A stretch of DNA of 64,000 bases, from positions 25,558,265 to 25,622,264 of the forward strand of contig JABBOT010000002.1 of assembly GCA_016165875.1 (NCBI GenBank), in the 5' to 3' direction. Each line of letters begins with the position of its first letter. Position 1 is the first letter of the stretch. This document shows, piece by piece, positions 37,901 to 49,689 of the stretch. Origin of the DNA: Acanthopleura granulata. Lineage: Eukaryota; Mollusca; Polyplacophora; Chitonida; Chitonidae. The notes beneath the pieces were generated by a model. The model saw only the letters and a program-made list of their open reading frames with translations, was not told the DNA's origin and searched no databases. Made by a program: the position numbers and the translations under genes.

Positions 37901-40900
37901 CAGAAATCTGACGGACAGCGAAAGAGGTAAGGGAAAGTCAAAACGAAGACCAGGAAAGTCGGATAATGGCGGCCTGGACAGTGACGTATTGTGTGAGCAT
38001 TACGGTCCCTGGTCGGCTTGGTCCAAGTGCTCTAAGCGCTGTGAAATGTCCAGAAAACGCCACTGCGTGAAAGGTAATCTCTGCGGCAAAAACGTGGTCC
38101 TGAAGGAAAGGAAACGCTGCAAAGGTAAACGTCGAAGGAAATGCAGCAAAGTGTCTTACAAAGTAATTGGTTTTAAAAAGCGGACAAACAGACTTATAGA
38201 CCAACTTCTGTACGACATGTTGTACGGTTCTTGGTCCAAGTGGGGCCCATGCACGCGCTCCTGTAAGCGCCGACGCACAAGACAATGTGAAATGCCGCGC
38301 ATTTGTGGCAGTAGTTATATTCAGGAAGAAAAGCGATGTCACGTGCCCAGTACCCCTTGTAGGAAACGCTTCACGATTCAGGCCGAAGAGAGGACAACTC
38401 CTGAGCCCCGTAAATCCCTCACGACTGCTTCTCCTACATCAGGTGAGCAAACACACCAATACAGTATCCAGGCTATCAGACAAGATCCCGTTCAGACGGC
38501 TCAGATAATGTGACATTCTGTTTTTCCTTCGATTGCACAGACGACAATTCGAGACAGAACCGTTTGTGAACTTCCTCTGCCTTCAGCCATTACGGTTTTC
38601 CAGACGAAGTATCATTTACCTATCATCTGGTGTCCTCTTCCCCTGTCCAAAGTACTCTACTTTATGGTCGTTGGCTTTGTGTTCCAGGTGTAGCCGCCAG
38701 CGAGAAGCCATTAGTAGAGCCGGTGACCACGGAGGAAATCCATGACATTTGTGGAATACGACCGGAAGAGAAAAGGGGCTCCTATCGGGTTGTTGGGGGC
38801 CGAAAAGCCCGAGAGGGCAGCTGGCCTTGGCAGGTAATAGAACGCTCAAAGCGCCCATCTCTATTCAAACTATGTAATAACTGATCCCTGTGATAACAAG
38901 AAGCGAGATCGAGCAGTTGTCCAGGGGCCGCGTAGTTTGTCTCGGAAAGTAATTTTCTGAAAGTTGATGAGGTGATAGTAAATAACGCTTGTCTGTCAGG
39001 CCGGGTGCATATAGCATATGGAAAAAGTTCACACCAATTTATATGTCTACATAGTCCTAAACAGACGTCAGGAACTGACAGAAGAGAAATAAATAGGTGA
39101 AAAGTTTCGGTTGAATTCAACTTTAGCTATCCACGGACGACGGCACACTGACGTCACTGAAATGTCTTTAACGCATGATCACTTAAGAGGAGTAAATTGA
39201 ATTGATCAACTAAGGAGGATATATATTGGCATGTTGTGAGAGCAATATAGGCGGTTCGGGATAGTGGACAAAGGGTTGGATGTAACCTCTTGAGAATAGT
39301 TTTGCATATATACGAAAGTGTAATTATAAGGCATTTAATAAGTCGTAGATAAATGATACTTGGACAGTGTTTATTCCGTGTATAAGAGACTTGGGGACTT
39401 GATCACTAACTGTTAGTTCGGGAGTTGTTGTAATATGTGTGTGAGAATTTATTTATTTATTTGATTGTTGCTTAACGCCATATTCAAGAACCTCTGACTG
39501 TCACGACGCCTGTCAGTTTTGTGGATGGAGAAAACCTGAGCGCGTGGTACTGACGAACTTTTCTACTGGTGACGTAGAAATGCACACACCATATTAGCGG
39601 AGAACAAGTGGTCTCCAGCCAAAGTTAGCTTGGGCAGACGGTCACACTAGTGTCGTGAACAGCTTGTTGTCACCAAGATCTCGCAAAGAATGAGAGCTGT
39701 TAGAGCTAATGTTTGATCGAGTGGCATAGAGACGATGAATGACTGCAATTTATGTTTGAGATGATGATTTGTGCAGGTCAGAAAAGATAATATTGATGTC
39801 GCAGATCATTTGCTCTATGTGTTTCAAATTATAGATTGTTGCGGGATTTTTTTTTAAATTGAGGCGAGTGGTTGTTGTGAAGGTTTCAGATTAAATTTTG
39901 TTGCTGCTGTTTACGATGATACATTTTTGCGTGAATAATGTCCTTGAAAACTGTTAATGTAATGTAATGATCCCACACCCTGAAAATAATCGTTAAGTCT
40001 GCTATGGCAACATTTAACACAACGCTGCAGTGTTTTTTGTGGGCTTATTTATATGTTTTGGTAGGATGCCATGCACGGTTGAAAAAGCGTGATAATTTTT
40101 GTGTGCACTTGGATTTGATTGTGAAATATTTGTCCTAGCTAGGATAGCCAACGATTTTTCTGTTAGGTCTAACCAAATAATGTCTTATGTTTGCCTTTAA
40201 TGAAAGCCACGTATACGTAATCGTCCTTATCGGTAAGTTCAAGATAAGAGTGATCCCGTGGAATTGCAAGTGTGTTTTTGTACACGTGGGTGGCGTGACA
40301 AGCAAAGTCGCTGCGTGGAATAGATGCAGATGGAGAAATTACATCGGGCCTCCCACGAAAACATTTTAGTTATCTTGATATGGCGCGGGGTGGACAGTAA
40401 CTTCTAAAGCTTTGTAAAAGGGGAAAGGAGAATTTGAGACTGTTATATACCTTACACCTAAAATGGTTGAATTGCATTCCAGAATGTACATACTAGTATA
40501 CTTAAAAAGAGTTTTATTTGACAAATTTAAGTGCTGAAGTTGCTTGTAATTATCCTCTCAAGTCGATCAATCAAAACGTACCAAAAAGAAGCGTTGGCCG
40601 AGATTCAGGCACTTATTTTGAAATCTTAGCTGTTCATTGGCAGTTGACCGAGAATGTGCTGGAATTCTTCAGACTTGTCAAACTTGCCCGGAATCTATTC
40701 ATGTCCCCTACAATTGGCACTCTGGATGGAAGCCTGTTCTCCCACGCATCCAGACGTCGGGGCGTACTTGGCTATCTAGACTGTCCTCCCAAATTGTTAT
40801 TGTCACATATAGTGTAGAATATCACAGGAAAGTCAGAACTGGCACAAGTTTGTTACGAAAGGCGCGTTTCAATACTATTGGAGGACTTTGATAGTTAATT

Positions 40901-42280
40901 ATTAAGGTTGATAAGAAGTGAGAATGTGTGGGCAATGGCGGCCGTGAGGAGCTAGGATGGTGTAAACACATCACTGCCAATGGTTGCTCCCATAAAGATA
41001 GGCTTCCTTATCGACCGTCTACACGACTTTAGCGCCTTAAGAAAGCTTTGCAGTAACTGGATTAGTAATCACATGTCTTGGCGAAAGCTTCGATAATAAC
41101 TGCCTCTCTTGGTTAAATGTCGATCTCAGAAATTAGCTTAGAGCCTGGCTGTGCAATTTCAAAAGGCTAATCATGGCACGAGAGAGACCTAAGTATTCTG
41201 GTTGCTCCAACACAAGTACAAATTATAACACAGAGCATGTCCACGTATTGATTCCGGAGTTGGTTTACTAGCCGGTCCCCGTCGAAAACGGATTTCTTGA
41301 TGACACCAGACAAGTTTTATTGACATATCACACTTGTAATAAAACACAGATCAGGTCTGAGATGACTGGGGAATCTGTAGAACCGACACTGCTCTCGCCA
41401 ATCCACACTGCCAGCTTAGTGTCCTTTCTTCTATAACGATAATGTCACGATTTACTGTCTGACTGAAGGTATACAAATGTTAATGTGAAACCGTTTGTCT
41501 CTTGTGGGAACAGTGACAACATCGTCAGACCCACACGGTTATGTTGTCACGAACTTTTGATGTAATATGTCTCATGTGCTTTTCCTTGTCTCTCGACAGG
41601 TGGCCATTATGACTCGCTTTAAGGAGCAATATTGTGGAGGCACGCTGGTCGCACCAAGCTGGGTACTCACCGCCGCCCACTGCATACGTAAAAAACAGCG
41701 TCGGCGCAGAGTGATTGTACGCGTTGGCGTTCACGACTTCAACGCCTATGTACCAACTAAGCTCGATCTCAAACTGGCAAAAGATATTCCTCACCCTCGC
41801 TTTGATTATGATACAATATCAAATGACATAGCTTTGTTAAAACTTCGACGTCCGGTCAGCCAAAATGACGCTATTGGGTACGCCTGTTTACCGGGGGCCG
41901 ATGACCCCGGCGTCAAGCCAGGCACTGTCTGCCACACTGTGGGATGGGGCAAAATGAAAAACACTCATATATACGGTGTGGATGTATTGCGGGAAGCGGA
42001 GTTGCCTATCGTGGAGAGAGACAGGTGTCAAAAGTCCTTTGAGTATGATATTTCCAGTAGTCAGATATGTGCTGGTTATAAACAGGGAGGGGTGGACTCG
42101 TGCGCAGGCGACAGTGGCGGTCCTTTAATGTGTCCACAACAGGTGAATGGTACAACCCGCTGGTATGTTCACGGCGTCACCAGTTACGGAGAAGGTTGCG
42201 GAGAGAAAGGCAAGTTCGGAATCTATACCAATGTGACAGCTTATCTCCCTTGGATATACAAGACTCTAGGCAAGGAGTAA
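25974..42280 (+). CDS. secreted trypsin-like serine protease with two thrombospondin type-1 repeats
   Basis: Coding exons are 25974-26090, 37887-38442, 38688-38833 and 41600-42280, giving 499 aa; junction phases are 0, 1 and 0. Exon 1 begins MQRCGWIICW with a strong hydrophobic signal peptide. Two thrombospondin type-1 repeats follow: about 73-125, with WSAWSKC, and about 152-197, with WSKWGPC; both are rich in Lys, Arg and Cys. The S1 domain starts after Arg258 (YR|VVGG). The triad is H300 (TAAHC), D349 (SNDIALL) and S445 (GDSGGP). D439, six residues before the Ser, predicts trypsin-like cleavage after Lys/Arg. C246 before the activation site and C369 suggest the light chain stays disulfide-bound. 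It is probably an extracellular zymogen in haemolymph or matrix; the substrate is unknown. The join of exon 1 across 11.8 kb rests on phase and signal-peptide logic; extra small exons cannot be excluded. Confidence 0.88.
27540..28330. repeat. degenerate minisatellite of about 50-55 bp, C/T-rich
   Basis: Variants of 'CCTTTCCGTTATCCTTCTCAG', 'ACACTCACTTACACC' and 'CGCCTGTAATAT' recur about fourteen times with loose spacing. It gives overlapping Pro/Ser/Thr-rich frames in all three plus frames. Confidence 0.75.
28939..29047 (-). mobile_element. family A SINE, 5'-truncated copy
   Basis: On the plus strand it reads TTTAATTATTTGATTGGTG, AGAGAATACTTCACTTATAC, CAGCATTATGGTGGGAGGAA, GGGCAGAGCCC. Flanks ATTAAAAGTTT (28928-28938) and ATTAAAGGTTT (29048-29058) form an 11-bp target-site duplication with one mismatch. 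Only the 3' 109 bp of the element were inserted. Confidence 0.8.
30740..31000. repeat. diffuse direct repeat with 'GATCTG' and 'TGTGTGCAGA' blocks
   Basis: Related blocks such as GTAGATCT, CTTGATAT and TCTGGCGCA recur three or four times at about 70-80 bp. It is probably an eroded minisatellite; the boundary is uncertain. Confidence 0.4.
31215..31505. repeat. degenerate minisatellite of about 58-60 bp, five copies
   Basis: GGATTTGTGTGAAGAC or a close variant recurs five times, each followed by an ATTCTCTTTGGCTGCA-like block. Confidence 0.75.
32490..33930. repeat. 26-bp minisatellite (core 32855-33785) with decayed flanks
   Basis: The unit approximates AAGAACAGAGCTGTCAGAGG followed by TGTGTC, with about 35 copies of 24-27 bp. 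No frame of the unit has a stop, so reading through it cycles three peptide registers (NRAVRGV, TELSEVC, EQSCQRC) every three units and yields long repetitive frames at 32976-33752. The flanks hold more diverged GTGTTA/ACAGTTATC blocks, likely older parts of the same array. Confidence 0.9.
34559..34612 (-). mobile_element. family C mini-retroposon, copy 3
   Basis: A 54-bp insert with a perfect stem (CGCCAC and GTGGCG on the minus strand). Flanks AAAACAATGTACTGA (34544-34558) and AAAACAACGTACTGA (34613-34627) are a 15-bp target-site duplication with one difference. Confidence 0.87.
34704..35271. repeat. 63-bp minisatellite, about nine copies, open in two frames
   Basis: The unit approximates GGATGGATGAGGGGGTGTTT, GTACTGGTACTCTGTATACT, GCCTGGGTTTTGTGGTGGTT, TGT. 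Being 21 codons long it gives periodic hydrophobic peptides in two frames (221 aa at 34662-35327; 133 aa at 34753-35154). The longer frame opens at GTG with no leader or splice support, and a 1-base loss near 35130 shifts registers. I read it as non-coding. Confidence 0.92.
37489..37735. repeat. degenerate tandem repeat of about 38-45 bp
   Basis: Blocks like CCAGTTAACGTAGGACC, ATTATGTGAC and ATCTCT recur about six times just upstream of protease exon 2. Confidence 0.6.
38834..41599 (+). other. intron 3 of the protease gene
   Basis: The donor is CAG|gtaata and the acceptor tctcgacag|GTG, phase 0, splitting the S1 domain directly after the WPWQ motif. It holds a fragment of a family A-type 3' tail at about 39450-39500 (TTATTTATTTGATTG, then TTAACGCCATATTCAAGAA). 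Nothing else is recognised; the frames at 40518-40891 show no domain. Confidence 0.65.
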
Positions 42281-42925
42281 TGGGTTTTTGACCCCCATAG
42301 AACTACCCAGTGAGCTTGTTTCGGTGGTTTCTGTTGTAATGACTCGTAGAGAGGAATATGGTTTCACCTTAGAGCGACTGTCTGCCATATTGTGACTTTT
42401 GGTACTTCTGATATTTCAAATCAACGAGGTCTTCGTATTTTTAGATAACGATTTCCATCTCAGTTTGGTAGGCCCTGATGGAGGGCGCCTAATGTAAGTT
42501 ATCTCCCCCTTGTAATTAACATCCACCACACTCGTCTCAGCTGTAACGTGTTTCCGTACTTCAAATAATGTTACACATTTTTATGCAGTACAGTATTTTT
42601 TTTTTGTCTACTTTTGCGTATCTACCTCTTCGATTTGTAAAAATTACGAAATGAGTTCGTGGTCAAGTAGCGTTTACATTTTTATATTCAAGGGTGTATA
42701 TTTTTGTCTTCAAATGTCTGCTGCTGTACATCTACCTCCATTTCTCGTTAATGTACATCACTAATGACACTAGTTTTGCCATCGTATTTTTCGCCTGGAA
42801 TGTTTAGATGTATTTGTTCATTGTTGCATAGTAAGTTCAAAACATGATCAGTTTATAGAACATGTTTTACATTTTCTTTCCCATTTTCTAATACCTGGAT
42901 GCGATATAAAGAACGACATTTGTAA

Positions 42926-42931
42926 AATAAA
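42926..42931 (+). promoter_or_regulatory. candidate polyadenylation signal AATAAA (protease gene)
   Basis: The hexamer lies about 650 bases after the stop codon on the coding strand and would define a 3' UTR of ordinary length. One variant of the repeated motif (GTTATCTCCC, 42498) lies in this UTR. Confidence 0.35.
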
Positions 42932-45282
42932 CAGATTTAATTTACCGTCGCCATATTGGATTCATCTGTAAAGATACACCGAGTCCATTTCTCATTTCCT
43001 CTAGCCGTATCACTACGTAACGACTCAAAATTCCTTACATATACAATACATGATTGACTCATCAGAAGTCATTTCTGTTTGACAAATTAAACCATCATGA
43101 TGGCAGCTTCACCTGGAAACTGAGCGTCAAATATGGATTTATGGTTTTCCAGCTATGTTCGTTGTTGGTTGCTGAATGATTTCCTGAGTAGATGGCGGAC
43201 ATTTTCTCCTTCTTGTTACTCTGCACTACATATGTTAATCTGAATTGGGAATGGGCAAGGTGATGCCCCATAGACTCAGGGATAAGAGCCAGTACACTCC
43301 ATACAACCTTGATTCGAACGAAATGACAAAGCTGATTTCCGAACTCGTAATTTTCGGCGCAAATTCGTGGGACACATGCTTGGATCTTTTCGAACTCAAA
43401 AGTACTGTAAGAATGCATTTCTTACAGTTTTCTCGGCAAGCTGGTGTAATGACTTAAAATCGAACAGAGCGATGTACGATGTTTAAAGAATTCCATGATT
43501 ATTAATCCACACAAGCACCTAACAGGTGCGAGGAATCCTTCGCAGGTGTTCTTTTTTGAAAATAAATAACCGGATGACGTAACCAGCTTATGGGGCATCA
43601 CCATTTGTTTTGCTCCTAATGTACCACCATATATCAAATCGTTTCAGCAAGATTCACTTTTATAGACAACTAATCAAGAGTCACCTGTAAATGTAGTACT
43701 TAGATAAAGGTTTGAGTTTTAGTGGGCTTCTTAAAACCGGTATGGATCACACTGAGTGGGCATTGTGCCACACGGATATAGCCTATCCCCCTATCCCGAT
43801 CTGTTTTTTCTTATACCAGAGACAGTTCAAGATTGTTTAGTGGGTATCTGATAATATGGACAGATCGTCATGGTTTTAGTGGGCATCTTACAGCAGGGAT
43901 ATATCGTGATCGTTTTAGTGGGCATCTTATATTACGTATAGATCGCGATCTTTTTAGCGGGTGTCTTACCGCAGGGATAGATCGAAATAATTTTAATTAT
44001 TTCACGTTAGATGCTTTATGGATGAGATGCTTTTTGTGGTGGGTACAGGGAGAAGGATAATCCACTGCAGACATGTTAAATAGAGAACATTTTGTGTTCA
44101 CTGTACCACTGTCTTATCGTAGAGAAAAATAATGTCACTTACGTTCTCAGGCCACAAGTATATATGCTCATATACAATATTTTGTTGATGAAGTGTTTTG
44201 TTGAAAGGACATTAAAGGCTTAACACCCTAGTAAACTCTGATATTAAGACGTTCCCTTACGTGTGTATGTATATGTCCTTGGAAAACAAATAAAAGATAA
44301 ACCAGATCTTTGTTGGGCTTGTTTTATTGTAACCTTATATTTCTGAAGGCTGGAACCCGAGTGTTCTTTACGTGTAACCCTTTAGGCCTCCATGGGGGAA
44401 GGGTCGTGCAGTGTTTGTGGGTGTAAACTGCTCCCACACCGACAGCTGGCAGCGACCCGCCTGCCGGCTCTGACAAACCCAATAAGGAACCCATAACTTT
44501 CCACAGTTTTCATCTCTTCTAAGTATGTAACACATATGTCATCGCTCGATTAATATTAGCAAATGGATGAGAGGCGTGGCTGTGTCATGCATGAAGTCAC
44601 GTCTTTTGGGGTTTGTAAACAGGATCGTATACATGATCATATGATGAGCGGTAAACTTTACACTCATGCACTGCCAACGAGTTGCCAGTCACCGTTCCTC
44701 TATATACAGCTAGCCTGTTATAACGCCACGAATCAAGACAAGACAGGGCTGTGTAACTTCTCTTCCTGTAGCCTATTACCCCAGCGCGTTCAGGAAGTGA
44801 GGTTGGAATTTCAGGCGTGCGCAGCTGTGGACAAACACATCTGGGTTTTGATCCCATCCATGCACACTAAGTTAAGCGAAACCCTCAGGGGCTTCCTATG
44901 TCACATCTACAGCGACCTGTATACTTTTAATTTCTACATGAAGACGGTCTTGTGTAGTAAAAAGGATTTGGACATTGCAGTTCTGGGGACTGGTTCATAA
45001 ATGGGTAGTAAGGGGGCCTAACCATGTCAATACACAGCACTACCATTCAAGGAGACGTTGTGTCTTTGTCGCCATGCAACACAGGCATTCGAATCCAGCA
45101 GCCAAATACGCCAAATACTCCACCGTACAATACACCGGTAAATGCTATTTATTTATCATTTTACGCCTAACTCAAGAAACGTGTATACTAAAAGGTGTAT
45201 ACTAAAAGTAAAGCTAGGCCCTATGAAACGCACTTCGGTCTGCAGCTCTCAGTGTCTCTGGAAACAGGCCGAGGGACTAAAG
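42932..45282. other. intergenic DNA with one short tandem repeat
   Basis: No gene is recognised. A degenerate tandem repeat is at 43700-43990. The 145-aa plus frame at 44563-45000 has no recognisable domain or splice context. Confidence 0.4.
43700..43990. repeat. minisatellite of about 52-56 bp, four to five copies
   Basis: 'TTTTAGTGGGCATCTTA' followed by 'CAGGGATAGATCG' recurs at about 43715, 43834, 43873, 43911 and 43950, with decay outward. Confidence 0.75.
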
Positions 45283-46600
45283 CTACGTTCACACTAGGCA
45301 CGGAAATCGACCGGAGGGTCATAACGAATTCCGTTCCGATTTCGGGGGAAATGGATATAGTAGTAAAAGGTAGAACCGTTCACATACACCGACTCTGAAT
45401 TCATGTCAGGTCATGGATTCGGACAGATGGCTTGCGCACCCATTTAGCGGTCCAAGGAGAAAGATCGTGACGGATTTTAACTATTGGCCAAGCAGCATCG
45501 TTCAACATTTAAACATGGCGACAAGTACAGATCGCACTGAATTGCTGACTCATGAAGTGGGAAGGAATGAACTGTTGTTTGATCTTAGAAACTGCAATTA
45601 CAAAGATGTAAGAGAAAAGATGTGTGGAGTGAAATCGGCCAGCGTGTGGGGCATGAAAACGATAACTTGATTACATGTATTGCATTTGGCGGGTTCGCTA
45701 CTTTACCTCGCATGGAAAACTGGCCACTGTATAACATAGTGTGGTAATTCACGTGAACACACACAAAAAAGCAACAACATTCGGTGTAATTTCTTCGTAA
45801 ATTTCTAATTACATGTCGTTTTCTAGTGATATTACCTGATGATCCATTACTAAACGAAATAACGATTTATTTAACAGCTTATTCAAGAAATAAATTTACT
45901 TAGGAAACCGGATCCGTGCTCCGATTGTCGAGTGAGTGGATGCAACCGTTCGAAAATATTATCGCTCAAACATTAAAGCTACGTTCATAGGTTAAAGTAC
46001 GTTCACACTGTGCACGAAAATCAGTCCACGAAAATCGGTCCGGGACCCGATCCGAATTCGTGAAGGATAATGTTTTCGGAGGGTTACATTCACACACGGG
46101 AAAGTCGGAGCACGGATTCGGTGCCCTGAGTAAATTTATGTCTTGAATAAACTGGTCGTTATTTAGTTTCGCAATGGATCATCAGATAATACTATTAGAA
46201 ATCAACAAGTAATTGGAAATTTACGAAGAAATTACACCGAGTGTTGTTGCTTTTGTTTTTGTACTGACGTGAATAAACACACTGACTAGGTTATACAGTG
46301 GCCAGTTTTCGATGCGAGACGAAGTAGCTAACCCGGCAAATGCAATGCATGAAATCAGGTTACCGTTTTCATGTCCCGACACGCTGGCCGATCTCATTCC
46401 ACACATTCATCTTTTTCCTTACATCTCTGCAACTGCAGTCTCTAAGATCCAACAAAAGTTTATTCCTTCCCACTTCATGAATCAGCACTTCAGTGCGATC
46501 TGTATTTGTCGCCATGTTTAAATGTTGAACGATGCTGATTGGTCAATAGTGAAAATCCGGCACGATCTTTCTCCCCGGACCTGGAAAAAAATAGTCATGT
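45283..46600. mobile_element. two DNA-transposon-like copies as a long inverted repeat, with a broken MADF-like reading frame
   Basis: The segment 45449-45930 is repeated in reverse at 46101-46581 with scattered mismatches and small indels; the 170-bp spacer holds TACGTTCACACTG and GCACGAAAATC motifs. A similar block, CTACGTTCACACTAGGCACG, lies at 45286 outside the left arm. Such 'GTTCACACT' ends recall PIF/Harbinger-type transposons. The left arm can be read as MATSTDRTEL, then FDLRNCNYKDVREKM (45515-45670), resembling the start of a MADF/Myb-like domain carried by such elements; the right arm has the related frame on the other strand (46221-46406). Both frames are short and broken. Superfamily assignment is inference. 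Confidence 0.6.
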
Positions 46601-46769
46601 CTTTTTGGTAAAGAGTTCGAATGTTATTAAAGACGCTGTGAATTTCACAATATCTACGGTCCAATGGATATATAAGCCCACTTATAAGCAACCTACCATC
46701 GGACAATTCATATACTCATTCGATCCGTCAGTCAAACTGTGGGACAACCGCAATACAGTATTGGTTATT

Positions 46770-47030
46770 TTTTGTTTATTTCATTGTTTTGTAAGGCCTA
46801 ACCCAAGAATTTCCCATGGAAAAGATGGCGGTTAGGTGAAGATGTGAAGGAAACACGGATTGCGTGATAGCAAATTACCGTTCTTTGTAGATACCTAACA
46901 AATCCACTGAATTTGGCCACGGCGAAACCAGCGACAGGTGGATTGGATGGTATGAGACCTTTGGTCATTGGCTGTAACCTGGTTATTACCATGTAGCTCG
47001 CATAACCAGCATTGTGAACAAAATACAATG
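46770..47030 (-). mobile_element. possible diverged SINE with an A-like tail
   Basis: The plus strand reads TTATTTCATTG, AAGGCCTAACCCAAGAATTT, GGCGGTTAGGTG, in the same order as the family A tail (TTATTTGATTG, ACGCCGTACTCAAGAATATT, GGCGGCCAGC). It is too diverged to fix ends or target duplication. Confidence 0.35.
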
Positions 47031-48381
47031 AATTAAAAGTTAAATCGTTATCCTTCGTTTAGAATTTTTAGTTATGCCTACATGTATGTATCGTTTTTGA
47101 AACCTGTTTTTAATTCAACGTATATAATTATATATATTTTGTTATAGCAGAGCATATTATTCCATATAAACTCAATGTCGAAAATTTCACGCGCTCTGGT
47201 TCAGGGGAGACCACCTATGTAATGAAGCCTGCACGAAAGAAAAAAAAAAGAAACAGAAGAGAGTTGCCCGTTCAAAACATACATGAAGAGAGCGCTGCAA
47301 CGAAAATAATTAAATATATGACGGCTTTCACACTCATTAGCATACTGACTGACACTCTAGCTGACTTACATGGTTGTCAGTCCGACTTTGTATGTGGTTT
47401 ATAGCCGAGTGATCCTCGTTTCAGAACTTGCCATGTAAAATCAACAGTGTTCATTATCTGATGCATTACTGCTCTCGGTTGCAGTATAACCATTACGCAT
47501 ATTGAAATACTGTAGGGAAGATTCAGCTCACAAATCTTGTTTTCTGATCTTGTAAACGTGGGAATTATTGACCCAACTCTGAGGACTGTGCTCTGTCCAG
47601 CGAGGAATGCAAGTTGATTTTCAAAGCCGTGGGGAATTATTTATGTAGGATCCACAGATTTTAGGCTACAGCGTTGTGGCAGTAGTTTTCTGAGGATTAA
47701 CTATGGTTGATTAGAGCAGCCTAAATCCCTGAAAGACACTCTATTGCCTTGGCGCAAATCATTCCAACGGAATGGAGTCGCCCTGTAAACGAATATATGT
47801 ATGTATGTATGAAGATTCAGCTCCACACAGGGTGACGTAATGACTTGACATCATGCAAATTTCCATGACAAATCACATATAGGCTTAATTATTTTAAGGG
47901 CCTTAGCTTGTTGAAACAAAACTGCCGAATAAATTTCCATAAACGTTTTGTATCATAAACAATTGCAATTGCAAACCTCACTGATATCTGGGCTTTCAGA
48001 ATAAAAACAGAGTAACTGGCATTTCACGTCTGGTTTCCGAGGCCTGGTTTCTTGTATAGTTTTTCTGTGATTAATCCTAAACCAGTGACGTCCGATAATT
48101 TGCTATTAACATCGCTGAATCTTTTTTTTACCTAAGCCTGGTTCAGCCATGGTGCTGGAGGGGTGTAAGTTGCTATTTATTACAGTGTATTTAAGCATTT
48201 ACGTGAACAGTGAGAATAGAGCACTAACTGAGGTAAATAGACAAGTGGCCGGGTTTTATCGTTTATGTGTGACCATTGCCGACTATCACACTGCTGTCTC
48301 TGCTCTAGTTTTGCTCTCAATGCTGAATGAATTGTGTGCATGCATTTTTAATGTATTTAAACATTTTTTATTTTAATTTTT
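47031..48381. other. intergenic, nothing recognised
   Basis: AT-rich DNA with a short (TATG)n run near 47797. The frames of 60-75 aa here have no domain. Confidence 0.4.
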
Positions 48382-48389
48382 GTTGTTCA

Positions 48390-48466
48390 GGCCGTGGGGT
48401 TTCCCGATAAGAAAAGTGTTCTTGAGTACGACGTAAAACTCCAGTGAAATAAATAAAGAAATAAAA
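48390..48466 (+). mobile_element. family A SINE, heavily 5'-truncated (77 bp)
   Basis: It contains GGCCGTGGGGTTTCCC, GTGTTCTTGAGTACGACG, TAAAACTCCAGTGAAATAAA and an A-rich tail. GTTGTTCA at 48382-48389 and 48467-48474 is the flanking direct repeat. Most of the body is missing. Confidence 0.75.
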
Positions 48467-49129
48467 GTTGTTCAATAACACCAAACTCCAGTCTTTTTCA
48501 CTTGCAAACGTGAAAAAAAAAAAACAAGTATACGTTGGCGGCCAGTTTTATGTGTGGAGGAAACCGGATCACCCGTAGTAAACCACCGTCCTTTGGCGAG
48601 TTGTACTTGGGATGCACTCTCTCCCGTGTGACTCTGGGGGTAGGCACCTTATCTGTGAATTCCAGCGAAATAGTCTGGAAAACAACACAAGAGAACGCCG
48701 TCGACCATGTCAGTTATTGCTATCAATGCCGCCTGCCTTTCCTAAAATTCGGCTGTCCGAGACGGACGGAATTGAAATTCCGTTGTCTCGTATGTATGCC
48801 CCAGCGATTGCAAGAAGACTCGGCTACTACACGCCCCCGTATAAGCACACAGATGTTGTATACAAATTCGTGCGCGGTGTTAATACACGGTGACTGTATA
48901 ATATCCCTTCCTGTTATTTATATGTAATGTCCCTTTACTGTTGACCATACCCTGCTAGAGTTAGCATGGAGGCGATTACATTTAAACCGGCACTTCACGA
49001 TCCTGAAGGACCATCCTCAGTTTCGACAACCAGATCTAATATGCACAATAAAACTGTATAACGAAGTGAGTAATAACAGATGGATGAGTGGCACCTGGCC
49101 GAACTTCGACATCGATGTCAAAGAGACCG

Positions 49130-49475
49130 CTTCGGTGGCTTGGTGGCAAGAGGGTCCGCCTCAGTTCAGTGTCGGGTTATACCAAAGACTTTAAACATGG
49201 TAATTGTTGCTGCCTGGCTTGGGGCTCAACACTGAAAGGTTAGCGCAAGGAAACAGGACTGGTCGGCCCGGTGTCAGTGTATAATGACTGCGTGGAGTGT
49301 TATATAAGGTCTGGTGTCTTTGCCATGATTCTCCAGTGGCGGCAGCACTTTGGAAGCATGAATTCGTCTCTTCACAAGTAGGCACAACATATTTATATTC
49401 TTAGGGCTCCACGTCGTCATATGACAGAAAAAGTATTCAGTACGACATAAAAACCAAGCATACATACATAATACT
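49130..49475 (+). mobile_element. family B tRNA-derived SINE, most complete copy
   Basis: The tRNA-like head reads GGTGGCTTGGTGGCAAGAGG then GTCCGCCTC. It is followed by ATACCAAAGACTTTAA, GGAAACAGGACTGGTCGGCC, GGTGTCAGTGTATAATGACT and GCGGCAGCACTTTGGAAGCA. The 3' end folds: GTCGT at 49413-49417 pairs with ACGAC at 49442-49446, then CAAGCATACATACATA. This layout is typical of abundant molluscan SINEs. Confidence 0.85.
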
Positions 49476-49689
49476 TGGGTAAAGTAGGGTGTAGTCTTGG
49501 ATTGTCATGTCAGACACATAAACATATATAAAGGCTTATACTGTAAAACCAGGTTGTTGGAAGACCTACAGCCGATAAGCCCCGCATTAATAAAAATCCC
49601 GACTAAAATCCTTGTTAACTATTAATGCACGTGTAAACAACTGTTCCAAGGACGCTTCACATGAAAAGCGCATACATCAGACAAGCGTA

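Noticed and set aside
43258..43602. Foldback element from the 13-bp inverted match GTGATGCCCCATA
   Set aside because: Flanking bases do not pair beyond the 13 bp, so it may be chance.
44563..45000. 145-aa plus-strand frame as a gene
   Set aside because: No domain, signal or splice context; overlaps a minus-strand frame and has no recognisable relatives.
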